A stretch of DNA of 64,000 bases. Origin: Oscillospiraceae bacterium. Its GTDB lineage: Bacteria; Bacillota; Clostridia; Oscillospirales; Ruminococcaceae. Location: NCBI GenBank assembly GCA_031282245.1, contig JAITEB010000012.1, forward strand, positions 21,977 to 85,976. The letters are read 5' to 3'. Both the position numbers and the translations under genes were made by a program. Under the pieces are notes generated by a model. It was not told the origin of the DNA. It saw only the letters and a list, made by a program, of their open reading frames with translations, and made no database searches. Each line of letters starts with the position of its first letter. Position 1 is the stretch's first letter. Below are positions 28,133 to 38,060 of this stretch, piece by piece.

Positions 28133-29311
28133 ATGCCGACCGACTTTTTAAAAAGAACCTGGGCCGAAATCGACCTTGACGCTATGGCGGGGAATATGGG
28201 GCGGATCCGCTCAAGGCTGCGCCCGGAAACGAAAATCATGGCGGTGGTCAAGGCGGACGCTTACGGGCACGGAGACATTCAAGCCGCAAGGACTTTTGCC
28301 GCTTTGGGAATCAGCTGGTTTGGCGTCGCCACGATAGAAGAGGCAATTTCTTTGCGGCGCGGCGGGATCGGCGGGAATATTTTGATTCTGGGCTCCACGC
28401 CGCCGGAACAGGCCGCTCTTTTGGTCGAATACGGCGTTCAACAGACTGTGTACAGCATAAATTATGCGGAAGCTCTCCGCCGCTTCTGCGGGGGCGCAAA
28501 AATAGAGGCGCATCTTGCAATTGACACCGGGATGGGCAGAATTGGCCTGAACGCCTGTGAAGCAAAAAACTGTCTTGAACAGGCAAAACGCATTCTTTCA
28601 ATGCCGGAATTTGATTTCACGGGGATTTTCACTCACTTTGCCGTTTCGGATGACAATAGCCCGGAGAATATTAATTATACCAGAGAGCAGTTTGAGCGCT
28701 TTATGGCCGTCTGCTCCGGGCTTGACCGGGAGGGCCGCCGCCCGCCTCTGCGCCATTGCTGCAACAGCGCCGCGATTCTTTCTTACCCGGAAATGCAGCT
28801 GGAAATGGTTCGCCCGGGAATTATTTTGTACGGCCTGAATCCTTCCGACCGTTTCGGCCTTCTGGAGGGATTCAGGCCCGCCATGCGGCTCAAATCAATT
28901 ATAACGCTTGTAAAAGAAATAAAAGCCGGGCAAAGCGTAAGCTATGGCCGGACTTTTACAGCCGAATCCCCCAGAACAATCGCAACGGTTTCCGCCGGCT
29001 ATGCCGACGGCTATCCGCGGCTTCTTTCAAATAAAGGGCGGGCGCTTGTAAATGGCGCTTTTGCGCCCGTTGCGGGAAGAGTGTGCATGGATCAGCTTAT
29101 GATTGACATAACGGGGCTTTCCACAAAAGAGGGCGACGAAGTCACGTTGTTCGGCGACGGCGAAAAAAAGCTCCGCCTTGAGGAACTTGCCGGCGCGATC
29201 GGCACCGTCAATTATGAGCTGTGCTGCCTTGTCGGGAGCAGGGTTCCGCGGGTTTATTTCAGCGGCGGCAAAAAGACAGAAACTGTGCGCTATAAAAATA
29301 TGATTTACTAA
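28133..29311 (+). CDS. alr: Alanine racemase
   Basis: A 392-residue PLP enzyme that makes D-alanine for peptidoglycan. The PLP Lys is residue 40 (VVKADAYGHG); the second catalytic base, a Tyr, is in VSYGRTF; RVCMDQLMIDIT and NYELCCLVGSRVPR are family signatures. It lies 40 bp after rimI and 39 bp before a response regulator, all in one direction. Confidence 0.94.
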   Translation: MPTDFLKRTWAEIDLDAMAGNMGRIRSRLRPETKIMAVVKADAYGHGDIQAARTFAALGISWFGVATIEEAISLRRGGIGGNILILGSTPPEQAALLVEYGVQQTVYSINYAEALRRFCGGAKIEAHLAIDTGMGRIGLNACEAKNCLEQAKRILSMPEFDFTGIFTHFAVSDDNSPENINYTREQFERFMAVCSGLDREGRRPPLRHCCNSAAILSYPEMQLEMVRPGIILYGLNPSDRFGLLEGFRPAMRLKSIITLVKEIKAGQSVSYGRTFTAESPRTIATVSAGYADGYPRLLSNKGRALVNGAFAPVAGRVCMDQLMIDITGLSTKEGDEVTLFGDGEKKLRLEELAGAIGTVNYELCCLVGSRVPRVYFSGGKKTETVRYKNMIY

Positions 29312-29350
29312 TTTTTATATAAATTTTTATCTAATAAAAGGGCAGTAAAT

Positions 29351-30037
29351 ATGTATAAAATTCTAATCGTGGACGACGAAGCGAAAATCCGCGAACTGAT
29401 AAAAAAATATCTTGTTTTTGAAGGCAAAGAACCATATGAGGCTGAAAACGGAATGCGCGCGGTCGAGCTTTGCCGCGGCGGCGATTTTGATTTGATTATC
29501 ATGGACGCGATGATGCCGGAACTGGACGGCTTTTCCGCTGTGAAAAAAATCCGCGAGACAAGCGCCGTTCCGGTCATTATGTTGTCGGCCAGGGGCGAGG
29601 AATACGACAGAATCCACGGCTTCGAGCTGGGCGTTGACGACTATGTTGTAAAGCCTTTTTCACCAAAAGAACTTATGATGCGTATTGACGCAGTGCTCAG
29701 CCGTGTCCGCCCGCAGCTTCCCGCGGAGACGGCCGCTCCGCCACACGAGATTTTTGAGGCCGGCGGCTTGAAAGTCGATTTTACGGCAAGGCTTGTTTAT
29801 GTGGACGGAGAGAAAAAAGATCTTTCGCCCCGGGAATACGATTTGCTTTTTTATATGATCAAAAACCGCAATATCGCTCTAAGCCGTGAAAAAATCCTGA
29901 CGGACGTCTGGGGCTATGATTTTTACGGCGACGACCGGACGCTGGACACGCACATAAAACTGCTGAGGAAATCGCTGGGCAAAAGTAAGGGCCTGATAGT
30001 GACGCTCCGGGGAACGGGCTACAGATTTGAAGCGTGA
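29351..30037 (+). CDS. OmpR-family response regulator
   Basis: A 228-residue regulator. The receiver domain has the phospho-acceptor Asp 52 (LIIMDAMMP), the acidic pair VDDE and the conserved Lys in VVKPFSP. A C-terminal winged helix (SPREYDLLFYMIKN, DDRTLDTHIKLLRKSLG) binds DNA. It is paired with the histidine kinase gene 20 bp downstream. The target genes are unknown. Confidence 0.9.
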   Translation: MYKILIVDDEAKIRELIKKYLVFEGKEPYEAENGMRAVELCRGGDFDLIIMDAMMPELDGFSAVKKIRETSAVPVIMLSARGEEYDRIHGFELGVDDYVVKPFSPKELMMRIDAVLSRVRPQLPAETAAPPHEIFEAGGLKVDFTARLVYVDGEKKDLSPREYDLLFYMIKNRNIALSREKILTDVWGYDFYGDDRTLDTHIKLLRKSLGKSKGLIVTLRGTGYRFEA

Positions 30038-30057
30038 AAGCGCCGGAGGTGTCTTCT

Positions 30058-31500
30058 TTGAAAAAAAGACGCGGGGCTATGGGGATAAACGGCAAAATAT
30101 TTCTTTATCTGTTCGGTTTCTGCGCAGTGTTGCTTTTGATACTGTGGCTTTTTCAGGTCGTTTTTCTGGACAGCTTTTACAAGGCAATCCAGACCACATA
30201 TATAAAATCCACAACGCAGCAGCTTGCCAACCAGATGAAAGGCCAGGATTTGGGCGAAGCCCTTTATAAGGGCGATGTAATTGAGATACTGAACGAAGCG
30301 TCAAGGCATGGCAATTTCGAGCTGGAAATACGCTCGTCCGAGGGATACAGTTTTTTGAGGTCCAGCTTTCACAACGATTTACTAGAAAATATTTCCTGGC
30401 AATATAAAGACGCCATGTACGTGAAAGCTCTTGAAAACGGCGGCTCTGTTCTTGAAAAATATATTATCGACGATAATGTTTATCACGGCAAAAAAACAGA
30501 AATTATTATTTACGCTAAAACTTTTTCGGACGCTGACGGGGCCGACTGGATGATTCTAAGCGGCGCCAAGATCTCCCCATTGAGCGCCACCGCCAAGACA
30601 ATACAAACCCAGCTTATTTATGTGACTGGCTGTATGATTGTCTTGTCGCTGGGGCTTGCCGGGCTTATCTCCCGGTATGTCTCCCGGCCCATTGAGAAAA
30701 TAAACAGCGCCGCAAAAGAGCTTGGCAAAGGCAATTATGATATCGCGTTCCCTGGCGAAGGCTACCGGGAAATATCGGAGCTGTCCGAGACGCTCAGCGC
30801 CGCCGCCGCCGCCCTTTCCAAAATCGAAAACCTGCGCCGGGAATTTATCGCGAACATCTCCCACGACCTGCGCACGCCTCTCACGCTGATAGCGGGTTAC
30901 AGCGAGATGATGCGCGATTTGCCCGGGGAAGCCTCGGCCGAAAACATGCAGGTAATTATCGACGAGGCGAAACGCCTTACTTCGCTTGTGAGCGATTTGC
31001 TGGAGCTTTCCAAATTTCAGGCTGAAGGAGGGCGCGCTCTCAAACTTTCCAGGTTCAGCCTGACTGAAGAAATCTCCGGGATACTGGGCAGATTCAGAAA
31101 GCTTAGCGAACATGACGGCTATCAAATCGAATTTGAATATGCGGACGAAATCTTTGTTTACGCGGACAAAATCAAAATTTCCCAGGTTGTTTATAATCTG
31201 ATGAACAACGCGCTGACCCATACCGGCCAGGACAGGAAAGTCCTTGTGCGGCAGCGTCTTGCGGGAAGCAGCGCCCGCGTAGAAATAATCGACACTGGCG
31301 AAGGCATCCCTCCCGAAAGCCTGCCCTATATCTGGGACAGATATTACAAAGTGGACGAGGCGCACAAACGCAATATCAACGGCAGCGGCCTTGGGCTTTC
31401 AATAGTAAAATCCGTTCTGGATATGCACGGCGCGAAGTACGGCGTCGCGTCCTCCCCAAAAATGGGGAGCGTGTTCTGGTTTGAGCTGGTTTTAGAATAA
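30058..31500 (+). CDS. Membrane sensor histidine kinase
   Basis: A 480-residue kinase. I start at TTG 30058, 6 nt after GGAGGTG, rather than at an upstream GTG. It has two membrane helices (about residues 12-34 and 180-204) flanking an extracytoplasmic sensor domain, then a HAMP linker, the HisKA box with the phosphorylated His in ISHDLRTPLT, and an ATPase domain with N, G1 (DTGEGIP) and G2 (GSGLGLSI) boxes. It forms a two-component system with the preceding regulator and ends at a strong terminator. Confidence 0.9.
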   Translation: MKKRRGAMGINGKIFLYLFGFCAVLLLILWLFQVVFLDSFYKAIQTTYIKSTTQQLANQMKGQDLGEALYKGDVIEILNEASRHGNFELEIRSSEGYSFLRSSFHNDLLENISWQYKDAMYVKALENGGSVLEKYIIDDNVYHGKKTEIIIYAKTFSDADGADWMILSGAKISPLSATAKTIQTQLIYVTGCMIVLSLGLAGLISRYVSRPIEKINSAAKELGKGNYDIAFPGEGYREISELSETLSAAAAALSKIENLRREFIANISHDLRTPLTLIAGYSEMMRDLPGEASAENMQVIIDEAKRLTSLVSDLLELSKFQAEGGRALKLSRFSLTEEISGILGRFRKLSEHDGYQIEFEYADEIFVYADKIKISQVVYNLMNNALTHTGQDRKVLVRQRLAGSSARVEIIDTGEGIPPESLPYIWDRYYKVDEAHKRNINGSGLGLSIVKSVLDMHGAKYGVASSPKMGSVFWFELVLE

Positions 31501-31546
31501 AAAAACGCGGGAGCGGCCTTAGTCATTGCCGCTCCCGCGTTTTTTT
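31501..31546. terminator. Strong bidirectional intrinsic terminator
   Basis: A perfect 13-bp GC-rich stem (31505-31517 with 31528-31540), 10-nt loop, an A-tract before and a T-tract after. It sits between the convergent histidine kinase and recN genes and can end both transcripts. Confidence 0.92.
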
Positions 31547-31555
31547 GCTTGCTTA

Positions 31556-33235
31556 TCAGCGCGAAACGCCCGCCATTTTCAGCATCTCGGCGGCGTTCTC
31601 CAGCATAAGCTTTGTAATTTCCTCTCCGCCCATAATGCGGGCAAGCTCGCGCTTTCTGCCCTCGTAACCGAGCGGGAGAACTTCTGTGTAGGTCTTTTCT
31701 TTGCGGACATTTTTTCTTATCAGGAGATGTTTGTCCGCAAGCGAAGCAATCTGCGCAAGGTGGGTTATGCAGATGATCTGCCGCCCTTTTGAAACTTCGC
31801 GGAGCTTGCGGCCGATTTTCTGCGCCACCCTGCCGCTGACGCCTGTATCTATCTCGTCGAAAATCAGCGTTTTCACGCTGTCTTTGTCGGCCAGCACGTT
31901 TTTGACGCTGAGCATAATCCGCGAAAGCTCGCCGCCGGAAGCGATTTTCGACATAGGCTTCGGCTGTTCTCCCGGATTGGTGGAAATCACAAACTGGAAA
32001 GAATCCGCGCCGTTCGCCCTGAGCTTAACCATACTGTGAGAAAAGCCGAAAACGACATTAGGCATGTCCAGAAATTTCAGCTCGCCGCAGACGGCCTCCA
32101 CGAAAAGTCTGGCTTTTTCAAGACGCCGCTCTGTGAGTTTTTTTGCAAGGTCTTCGGCCTGCTTTTGTTTTCCGGCGATAATTTTCTCAAGCTCCTGCAG
32201 ACGTTCTTCTGATAGTTCTATGTCCTCAAGCTCACTCCTGGCTTTTTCAAGATATGCCAGAACGCGCGGAATTTCGCCGCCATATTTGCGCTTGAGTTTA
32301 TAAATTTCGTCAAGGCGTCTTTCTATGTCGTCAATGCGGGCGGGGTTGACGTCAAATTCCAGAAAGCGCGAGCTGACTTCTTTGGCGATATCCTCAATCT
32401 CGTAATAAAGCCCGCGCAGTTTTTCCGAAAGCTCCGGCAAGCCGGCCAAATATTCCTGGATTTCCTCCAAATCCGAAGCGGCGCCGTCCAGCAAATCAAC
32501 CGCGCCCCCGCTGTCCATGTCGTCTCCCTCCAGCGCGTCGCGCGCGTCGCCAAGACATTCCATAATTTTCGCGGCGTTGCGGATGGATTCAAGCTCTGCG
32601 TTCAGCTCATACTCTTCATCTTCGCTGAGCCCGGCATTTTCTATTTCGTCGATCTGATAAGAAAGAAGGTCGATTCTGCGCGCCTTTTCGCCCTCGTCAG
32701 TCGAGTATCTTTCAAGCTCCGCTTTTTTGGCCTCCAGCTCGTCGAAAACCGCGCGATATTCATCAATCAGGGGCTGCAATTCGCCGTAGCCGTCAATAAA
32801 GCCCAGATGATTCTCCGCAACAAGCAGTTCCTGGTTGTCCTGCTGGCCGTGGACGTTTATCAAAGCCGGGGCAAGCTCCCGCAGGGCGGCGGCTGTGGCC
32901 GGGCGGTTCATAATCCGGCAGGAAGTGTTCCCGTTTGACGAAATGCTGCGCGACAAAATAAGGCTTTCGCCGTCCTCAATCTGGAATCCCATTTCCGAAA
33001 GGAGTTCGGCGGCCTTTTGGGGCACGTCCGAAAACACAGCCGAAACGAGAGCCTTCTCCGCTCCGGAACGCACGATGTCGCGGCTGACGCGGCCGCCAAG
33101 AATTATGTTAATCGAATTTATCAGGATAGTTTTTCCCGCGCCTGTTTCTCCGGTGAGGACATTGAAGCCCTGACCGAAGGAAATTTCGGCTTTTTCGATT
33201 ACCGCTACGTTTTCGATATAGAGTTCACACAGCAT
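31556..33235 (-). CDS. recN: DNA repair ATPase RecN
   Basis: A 559-residue SMC-like protein for double-strand break repair. The Walker A motif is GETGAGKTILINSI near the N-terminus and Walker B is TLIFDEIDTGVSGR near the C-terminus, separated by long coiled coils (about residues 155-370). ATG 33235 follows GGAGG. It is the last gene of nadK-argR-recN, a conserved Bacillota grouping. Confidence 0.94.
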   Translation of the reverse strand: MLCELYIENVAVIEKAEISFGQGFNVLTGETGAGKTILINSINIILGGRVSRDIVRSGAEKALVSAVFSDVPQKAAELLSEMGFQIEDGESLILSRSISSNGNTSCRIMNRPATAAALRELAPALINVHGQQDNQELLVAENHLGFIDGYGELQPLIDEYRAVFDELEAKKAELERYSTDEGEKARRIDLLSYQIDEIENAGLSEDEEYELNAELESIRNAAKIMECLGDARDALEGDDMDSGGAVDLLDGAASDLEEIQEYLAGLPELSEKLRGLYYEIEDIAKEVSSRFLEFDVNPARIDDIERRLDEIYKLKRKYGGEIPRVLAYLEKARSELEDIELSEERLQELEKIIAGKQKQAEDLAKKLTERRLEKARLFVEAVCGELKFLDMPNVVFGFSHSMVKLRANGADSFQFVISTNPGEQPKPMSKIASGGELSRIMLSVKNVLADKDSVKTLIFDEIDTGVSGRVAQKIGRKLREVSKGRQIICITHLAQIASLADKHLLIRKNVRKEKTYTEVLPLGYEGRKRELARIMGGEEITKLMLENAAEMLKMAGVSR

Positions 33236-33309
33236 GAGGGATGCCTCCGTAAAGCCAGTTTAGTTCCGCCTTGGGCTATCTTTATCAAGTATATCACAAG
33301 CAAAAATCT

Positions 33310-33765
33310 TTATTTGCTGAAAAATCCCAGCATGGTTTCTTTCATCCGCGAAGCGTCCCCCGGCGAGCGCATAAGCACAAAAACCGTGTCGTCGCCGGAA
33401 ATCGTACCGACAACGTTTTCAAACTCCATGCTGTCCAGCGCGGCGCAGGCGGCGTTTGCCATGCCCGTATAGCACCTGATGCAGACAATATTTCCCGCCA
33501 TATCGACAGACATCACAGTTTCTTTGAAAATGGAGAAAAATTTGTCAGAAACGTTGCCCAAACGGGAAGCTTTAGGCGATTCATAGCGATAAACCCCATC
33601 TTTGTCCAGCGCCTTCATAAGCCGCAAGTGCTTTATATCCCGCGAGATTGTCGCCTGAGTGACCGGGATCCCCTCTTCTTTGAGCCTTTGCATAAGCTCT
33701 TCCTGCGTTGTAATTTTTTCGCGCTCAATCAGCTCTAAAATCTTTGCGTGCCGGTTCGTCCTCAT
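33310..33765 (-). CDS. argR: Arginine repressor ArgR
   Basis: A 151-residue regulator. The N-terminal winged helix has TQATISRDIKHL; the C-terminal oligomerisation and arginine-binding domain has GMANAACAALD and ISGDDTVFVL. It represses arginine synthesis or activates breakdown when arginine binds. The usual GTA at the ligand loop is GMA here, a conservative change. No arginine pathway genes are in the window. It is co-transcribed with nadK and recN. Confidence 0.92.
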   Translation of the reverse strand: MRTNRHAKILELIEREKITTQEELMQRLKEEGIPVTQATISRDIKHLRLMKALDKDGVYRYESPKASRLGNVSDKFFSIFKETVMSVDMAGNIVCIRCYTGMANAACAALDSMEFENVVGTISGDDTVFVLMRSPGDASRMKETMLGFFSK

Positions 33766-33828
33766 TTTGCTAACTCTCCTCTTTTATGTAATTGCTCCGC
33801 CTGCGGAACCTGCGGGAAGACAGGCCCG

Positions 33829-34695
33829 CTAAAATCTATTCATCATTTTTTTGCTGAGAACCTCGTAGAAATGCCAGCCTTTGAAATGCACCATTTTGAC
33901 GAAACTTTCGGATTTTGAAACCTCGATCAGACAATTTTCGTCGATTTGTATTATATCCTCCCCGTCGACTGAGACAAAAACATCTTCCAGCGCTTCGCCT
34001 GTGTTTGCCTGAATAAGTTTTATACTTAAAGTTTTATTCGGCGGGAACAAGATCGTCCTGCCATGAAGCGAATGCGGACATATAGGGGTCATCGCGATAG
34101 AATCAATAGTTGGAGAGATAATAGGCCCGCCCGCCGAAAGCGAATATGCCGTCGAGCCGGTAGGCGTGCAGAAAATAATCCCGTCTGCCCTGTAAAAGCC
34201 GACATGGTTGCCGTCGCAGAAAATATCGGTGTCAATCATCTTTGAGAGAGCGCCCTTTGAAACAACAAGCTCGTTGAGCGCCTGAAGCAAAACCGTTTTC
34301 CCCTCGTTTCTGCGAAGCTTAATATCAAGCATCATTCGTTTCTCAACAGTATATTCCCCGCTGGCCAGCTTCCGGACTTTCTCAAGCTGGTCCCCTTCCA
34401 GCTCGGCAAGAAAACCCAGTCTTCCCGCGTTTATGCCCAGCACAAGCTTGTCTTTTTTGGCGGCGTGCTTTGCGCTGTGAATCAGGCTGCCGTCGCCGCC
34501 CACCGCAATAATAAAATTACATATTTCCAAAAGCTCCCCGAACTCGCCGAAAAATACGGACGCGCCAGAGAAGCTTTTCTGATAAATACTGTCTATTAAT
34601 GGTATTATACCACAGCTGTTAAGGCTGTCAATAAGTCCGGCAGCGCATAAATATGCGTTTTTTTTACTCAGATTTGGCATAATTAACGCTTTCAT
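33829..34695 (-). CDS. nadK: NAD kinase
   Basis: A 288-residue enzyme making NADP from NAD and ATP. The catalytic GGDGSLIHSA and the substrate-binding LNELVVSKG motifs are visible, as is TPTGSTAYSLSAGGP. ATG 34695 follows AAAGGAG. It is the first gene of nadK-argR-recN; the tlyA gene that often precedes it is absent. Confidence 0.94.
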   Translation of the reverse strand: MKALIMPNLSKKNAYLCAAGLIDSLNSCGIIPLIDSIYQKSFSGASVFFGEFGELLEICNFIIAVGGDGSLIHSAKHAAKKDKLVLGINAGRLGFLAELEGDQLEKVRKLASGEYTVEKRMMLDIKLRRNEGKTVLLQALNELVVSKGALSKMIDTDIFCDGNHVGFYRADGIIFCTPTGSTAYSLSAGGPIISPTIDSIAMTPICPHSLHGRTILFPPNKTLSIKLIQANTGEALEDVFVSVDGEDIIQIDENCLIEVSKSESFVKMVHFKGWHFYEVLSKKMMNRF

Positions 34696-34922
34696 GAAGT
34701 TGCTCCTTTTTGCTCTAAAGGATTTTTAATTAATATTTTACACTAATCAAGAAGATAAGTCCAGCAGGAAAAATTAAAGAAAGAAAAATCAAAGCGGGAC
34801 TCTTCGCGCTATAAGTAAAAACTTGGTGAATTTTTTAGCCCGCCTATTGATATTATCCGGCAAAAGTTATAAACTGTCTTACAGAAAAAGCTAAATAAAA
34901 ACAAAAGGGAGGAATTTTAAAC

Positions 34923-35669
34923 ATGAAACTGGTTTTAGTGCGCCACGGCGAAAGCGAATGGAACAGGCTCAATCTTTTTACCGGCTGGACGGACGTCGAA
35001 CTTTCCGAAACAGGCCACAAAGAAGCCGCCGAGGGAGGAAAACTCCTCAAGGCGGAAGGCTATGACTTTGATATTTGCTACACCTCTTACTTGAAAAGAG
35101 CTATAGACACTCTCAATCATATTCTGGAGGAACTGGACCGGGAATGGCTGCCCGTCGTGAAGTCCTGGAAGCTCAACGAAAGGCACTACGGCGCGCTTCA
35201 GGGGCTGAACAAAGCCGAGACGGCCAAAAAATTCGGCGAGGCGCAGGTAAAAATATGGCGCCGCTCGTTTGACATTGCTCCGCCCGAGCTGGAAGAAAAC
35301 GACGAAAGAAACCCGCGCAATCAGGAACAATACAGGGACGAGCCGGATAAGAGCGTCCTCCCGCTGACCGAAAGCCTGAAAATCACGATTGACAGGGTTA
35401 TCCCCTTTTATAATAAGACGATCAAACAGGACATGGAAGCCGGCAGGCGCGTTCTTGTCGCGGCGCACGGAAATTCCCTCCGCGCCCTGGTGAAATATCT
35501 CGACAAGCTCAGCGACGAGGAGATCATGGCCGTGAACCTGCCCACAGGCGTTCCGCTCGTTTATGAGTTTGACGAAAATTTCAACGTAAGCGGCAAATAT
35601 TATCTGGGCGACCAGGACGCGATCAGGGCCAAGATGGAGAGCGTCGCAAATCAGGGCAAAGCTAAATAA
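34923..35669 (+). CDS. gpmA: 2,3-bisphosphoglycerate-dependent phosphoglycerate mutase
   Basis: A 248-residue glycolytic enzyme interconverting 3- and 2-phosphoglycerate. The phospho-His is residue 8 ([10 protein letters not shown]); the second active-site His is in [24 protein letters not shown] is typical of the cofactor-dependent class. The ATG follows GGGAGG. It is a single-gene unit ending at a hairpin. Confidence 0.94.
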   Translation: MKLVLVRHGESEWNRLNLFTGWTDVELSETGHKEAAEGGKLLKAEGYDFDICYTSYLKRAIDTLNHILEELDREWLPVVKSWKLNERHYGALQGLNKAETAKKFGEAQVKIWRRSFDIAPPELEENDERNPRNQEQYRDEPDKSVLPLTESLKITIDRVIPFYNKTIKQDMEAGRRVLVAAHGNSLRALVKYLDKLSDEEIMAVNLPTGVPLVYEFDENFNVSGKYYLGDQDAIRAKMESVANQGKAK

Positions 35670-35689
35670 CGCATTATAGTTTTAATTAC

Positions 35690-35715
35690 AGGGGGAGATT
35701 GAGAGCGCTCCCCCT
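35690..35715. terminator. Terminator between gpmA and the ZIP gene
   Basis: A perfect 8-bp stem (35690-35697 with 35708-35715) between the two convergent stop codons, flanked by AT-rich sequence on both sides. Confidence 0.7.
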
Positions 35716-35721
35716 ATATAT

Positions 35722-36465
35722 TTAATATATCCCAATTCCCATGATAATAAAACCCGCGAAAAGCCCGAAAAGGCTGGTTTTCATGCCGCCATAGCCCTGC
35801 GCCGCCGGAAGCAGGTCCCGGAAAGACAGACAAAGCATGATTCCGGAAATAAGCCCGAAAAGCAGGCCCAAAACCGTATCCGTCAGAAAAGGCCGGAGCG
35901 CAAGCGCCGCCAGAACCGCCCCGGCAGGCTCGCTAAGCCCAGACAAAAGCGAATAGCCTATGGCACGCGCGCGGCTTGCGCTGGAATAATAAATCGGCAC
36001 GGCGATTGCGATCCCTTCAGGCAGATTGTGCAGGGCTATCGCAAGGCTGACCGAAACGCCAAGCGAAAGGTCTTTATAGGCCGAAAGATATGTAGCCATC
36101 CCTTCGGGCAGATTGTGCGTGATAAGCGCAAGCATAGAGATCAGGCCGACGCGTCCCAATTGATTCTCCTGATTCAGGGGGATTTTACTTTCTATAAAAA
36201 AAGAAAGGACAACGCCGGCAATCATAGCGGCCGCCGCCGCTGCCGCCGCAAAAATTCCGAAGCCCGAAGAAAGCATTCCCACTGCTTCCGGCATAAGATC
36301 TCCAAAAGAAACGACGGTCATCACCCCGGCGGAAAAACCCAGCGCAAAGCCCAGGATTCCGCTGCTTTCCCTGTTTTTAATAAAAAATACTATAATCCCG
36401 CCCGCCGCCGTTGAAAGCCCTGCCGCCAGGCTGAGCGCAAAAGGGTAAAGCAAGTCTGGGTTCAT
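35722..36465 (-). CDS. ZIP family metal transporter
   Basis: A 247-residue membrane protein with about eight helices. The two metal-site helices carry HNLPEGMATYLSAY and HNLPEGIAIAVPIYY, the ZupT/ZIP signatures for zinc, iron or manganese uptake. The metal cannot be told from sequence alone. It is monocistronic with ATG 36465 after GGAGG. Confidence 0.92.
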   Translation of the reverse strand: MNPDLLYPFALSLAAGLSTAAGGIIVFFIKNRESSGILGFALGFSAGVMTVVSFGDLMPEAVGMLSSGFGIFAAAAAAAAMIAGVVLSFFIESKIPLNQENQLGRVGLISMLALITHNLPEGMATYLSAYKDLSLGVSVSLAIALHNLPEGIAIAVPIYYSSASRARAIGYSLLSGLSEPAGAVLAALALRPFLTDTVLGLLFGLISGIMLCLSFRDLLPAAQGYGGMKTSLFGLFAGFIIMGIGIY

Positions 36466-36641
36466 AAAACCGAACCTCCAAATTTTGTTAATTTATATTT
36501 TAGCAAAATCCGGAGGGTTTTAAAACGCGAATCGTGCCCTGGGCGGAAAAATTCAGCGCGGCTTGACAAAAGTTTTTCCAAATGACAAAATAATCTTAAA
36601 TTAATAATTTACAAAAGCAACAGAAGGACGGTACATAAAAA

Positions 36642-37895
36642 ATGAGAAAAAAGCAAGTGCTCTTGTCGTTTTTGATAACGTTCGCCGTTATGTCGGCAGC
36701 GGCGGGGATTTTTGCCTTTGCGTATGCAAGCAGGCAGGCGAAAAATATACCCGCAGCAGAAGAGTCCGCGCCTGTGTCATCGGCCGTTTCTTCTGCTGCA
36801 GTCCCGTCGGAAGAAGTTTCTTCCGCACTGCCTGAACTGCGCGAAGTAAAACTGCTTATGGCCGGGGACAATCTTTTGCATCTTCCCGTAGTCAACAGCG
36901 GCTGGCAGCCGGACGGAAGCTATAACTTCGACCACCTTTTTGCAAATCTTAAAGACGATATTCAGAGCGCCGACATAGCCGTTATAAATCAGGAAACGGT
37001 TCTGGGCGGGACGGAGATAGGGCTTTCGGAGTATCCGCAGTTTAATTCCCCGCAGGAAGTGGGCGACGCGATCGCCGCCGCCGGTTTCGATGTTGTTATG
37101 CACGCGAATAACCATGTGATGGATCGCGGTTTTGACGCGATTGAACGCACTATGCGGTTTTGGAAGAAATACCCGAATATCACCGTTGTGGGCGTCAACG
37201 AAAACGAGGATGAATATAATAATATAAAAACCGTCGAGGTAAACGGTTTGACGCTTGCTATTCTCAGCTATACGGATTCCACAAACGGGATACCCGTGCC
37301 GCAGGACAAGCCCTGGCTTGTGAACATGACGGACGAGGAAAAAATTGCCGCCGACATAGCGAGGGCAAAAGAAACTGCGGATTTTATTATAGCTCTGCCG
37401 CATTGGGGGATTGAGTATTCTTACACACCGTCAGAAAATCAGGAGCTTTACGCCAGGTTTATGGCAAACCTGGGCGTTGATCTGATAATCGGCACGCACC
37501 CGCATGTTTTGGAGCCGATAGAATGGATTGACCGCAAGGACGGCGGCAGGACGCTTGTTTATTACTCCCTGGGGAATTTTGTATCAAACCAGAACGAAAG
37601 CCCGCGCATGCTGGGCGGCATAGCGGAAGTAACGATAGTCAAAGCCGGCGATGAGCCGGCCTATATAGAAACCGCCGCCATTGAGCCGGTTGTGACGCAT
37701 TTTGAGGCGGGCGATCTGAACTATGGGGTGTACAAGCTCAGCCAATACACGGACGAGCTTGCGGCGCGTCACCGCCTGCGCACGGCGGGCAGTTATTACA
37801 GCGACAGCGGTCATCTGTTCGGCGTTAACTGGCTGCGGAAGCTCTGCGAGCAGGTTTTGGGCGAGTGGTACACGGGGGAACCTTCGCTTGACTGA
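36642..37895 (+). CDS. CapA/PgsA-like metallophosphatase-fold protein
   Basis: A 417-residue protein with an N-terminal membrane anchor (about residues 7-29), a Ser/Ala/Glu linker, then a CapA domain. Motifs include LMAGDNLLH, HANNHVMDRG, LPHWGIEYS and IIGTHPHVLEP, the pattern of the calcineurin-like PGA_cap family. B. subtilis CapA helps make poly-gamma-glutamate, but no capB or capC genes are here, so a wall or capsule role is only inferred. A TTGACA box (36563) lies upstream. An SGNH hydrolase gene follows. Confidence 0.88.
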   Translation: MRKKQVLLSFLITFAVMSAAAGIFAFAYASRQAKNIPAAEESAPVSSAVSSAAVPSEEVSSALPELREVKLLMAGDNLLHLPVVNSGWQPDGSYNFDHLFANLKDDIQSADIAVINQETVLGGTEIGLSEYPQFNSPQEVGDAIAAAGFDVVMHANNHVMDRGFDAIERTMRFWKKYPNITVVGVNENEDEYNNIKTVEVNGLTLAILSYTDSTNGIPVPQDKPWLVNMTDEEKIAADIARAKETADFIIALPHWGIEYSYTPSENQELYARFMANLGVDLIIGTHPHVLEPIEWIDRKDGGRTLVYYSLGNFVSNQNESPRMLGGIAEVTIVKAGDEPAYIETAAIEPVVTHFEAGDLNYGVYKLSQYTDELAARHRLRTAGSYYSDSGHLFGVNWLRKLCEQVLGEWYTGEPSLD

Positions 37896-38060
37896 CAGCG
37901 CGGATTGCGCAGGGGGCGCCCGCCTGTTTTTTCCTGCGCAAAGTTTCAGTAAAGAAAAAGTAAAATTTCAGATTTTCCTACTTTAATTTTTATTTTTTTG
38001 TGGTAGGATTATATAAACGGCCAATAATAATCAGGGCAGGAAAATACTAATCAGAAGGAT

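Noticed and set aside
34792..34846. Riboswitch-like fold upstream of gpmA
   Set aside because: Only a short GCGGG/CCCGC pairing is visible and nothing matches a riboswitch class I know.
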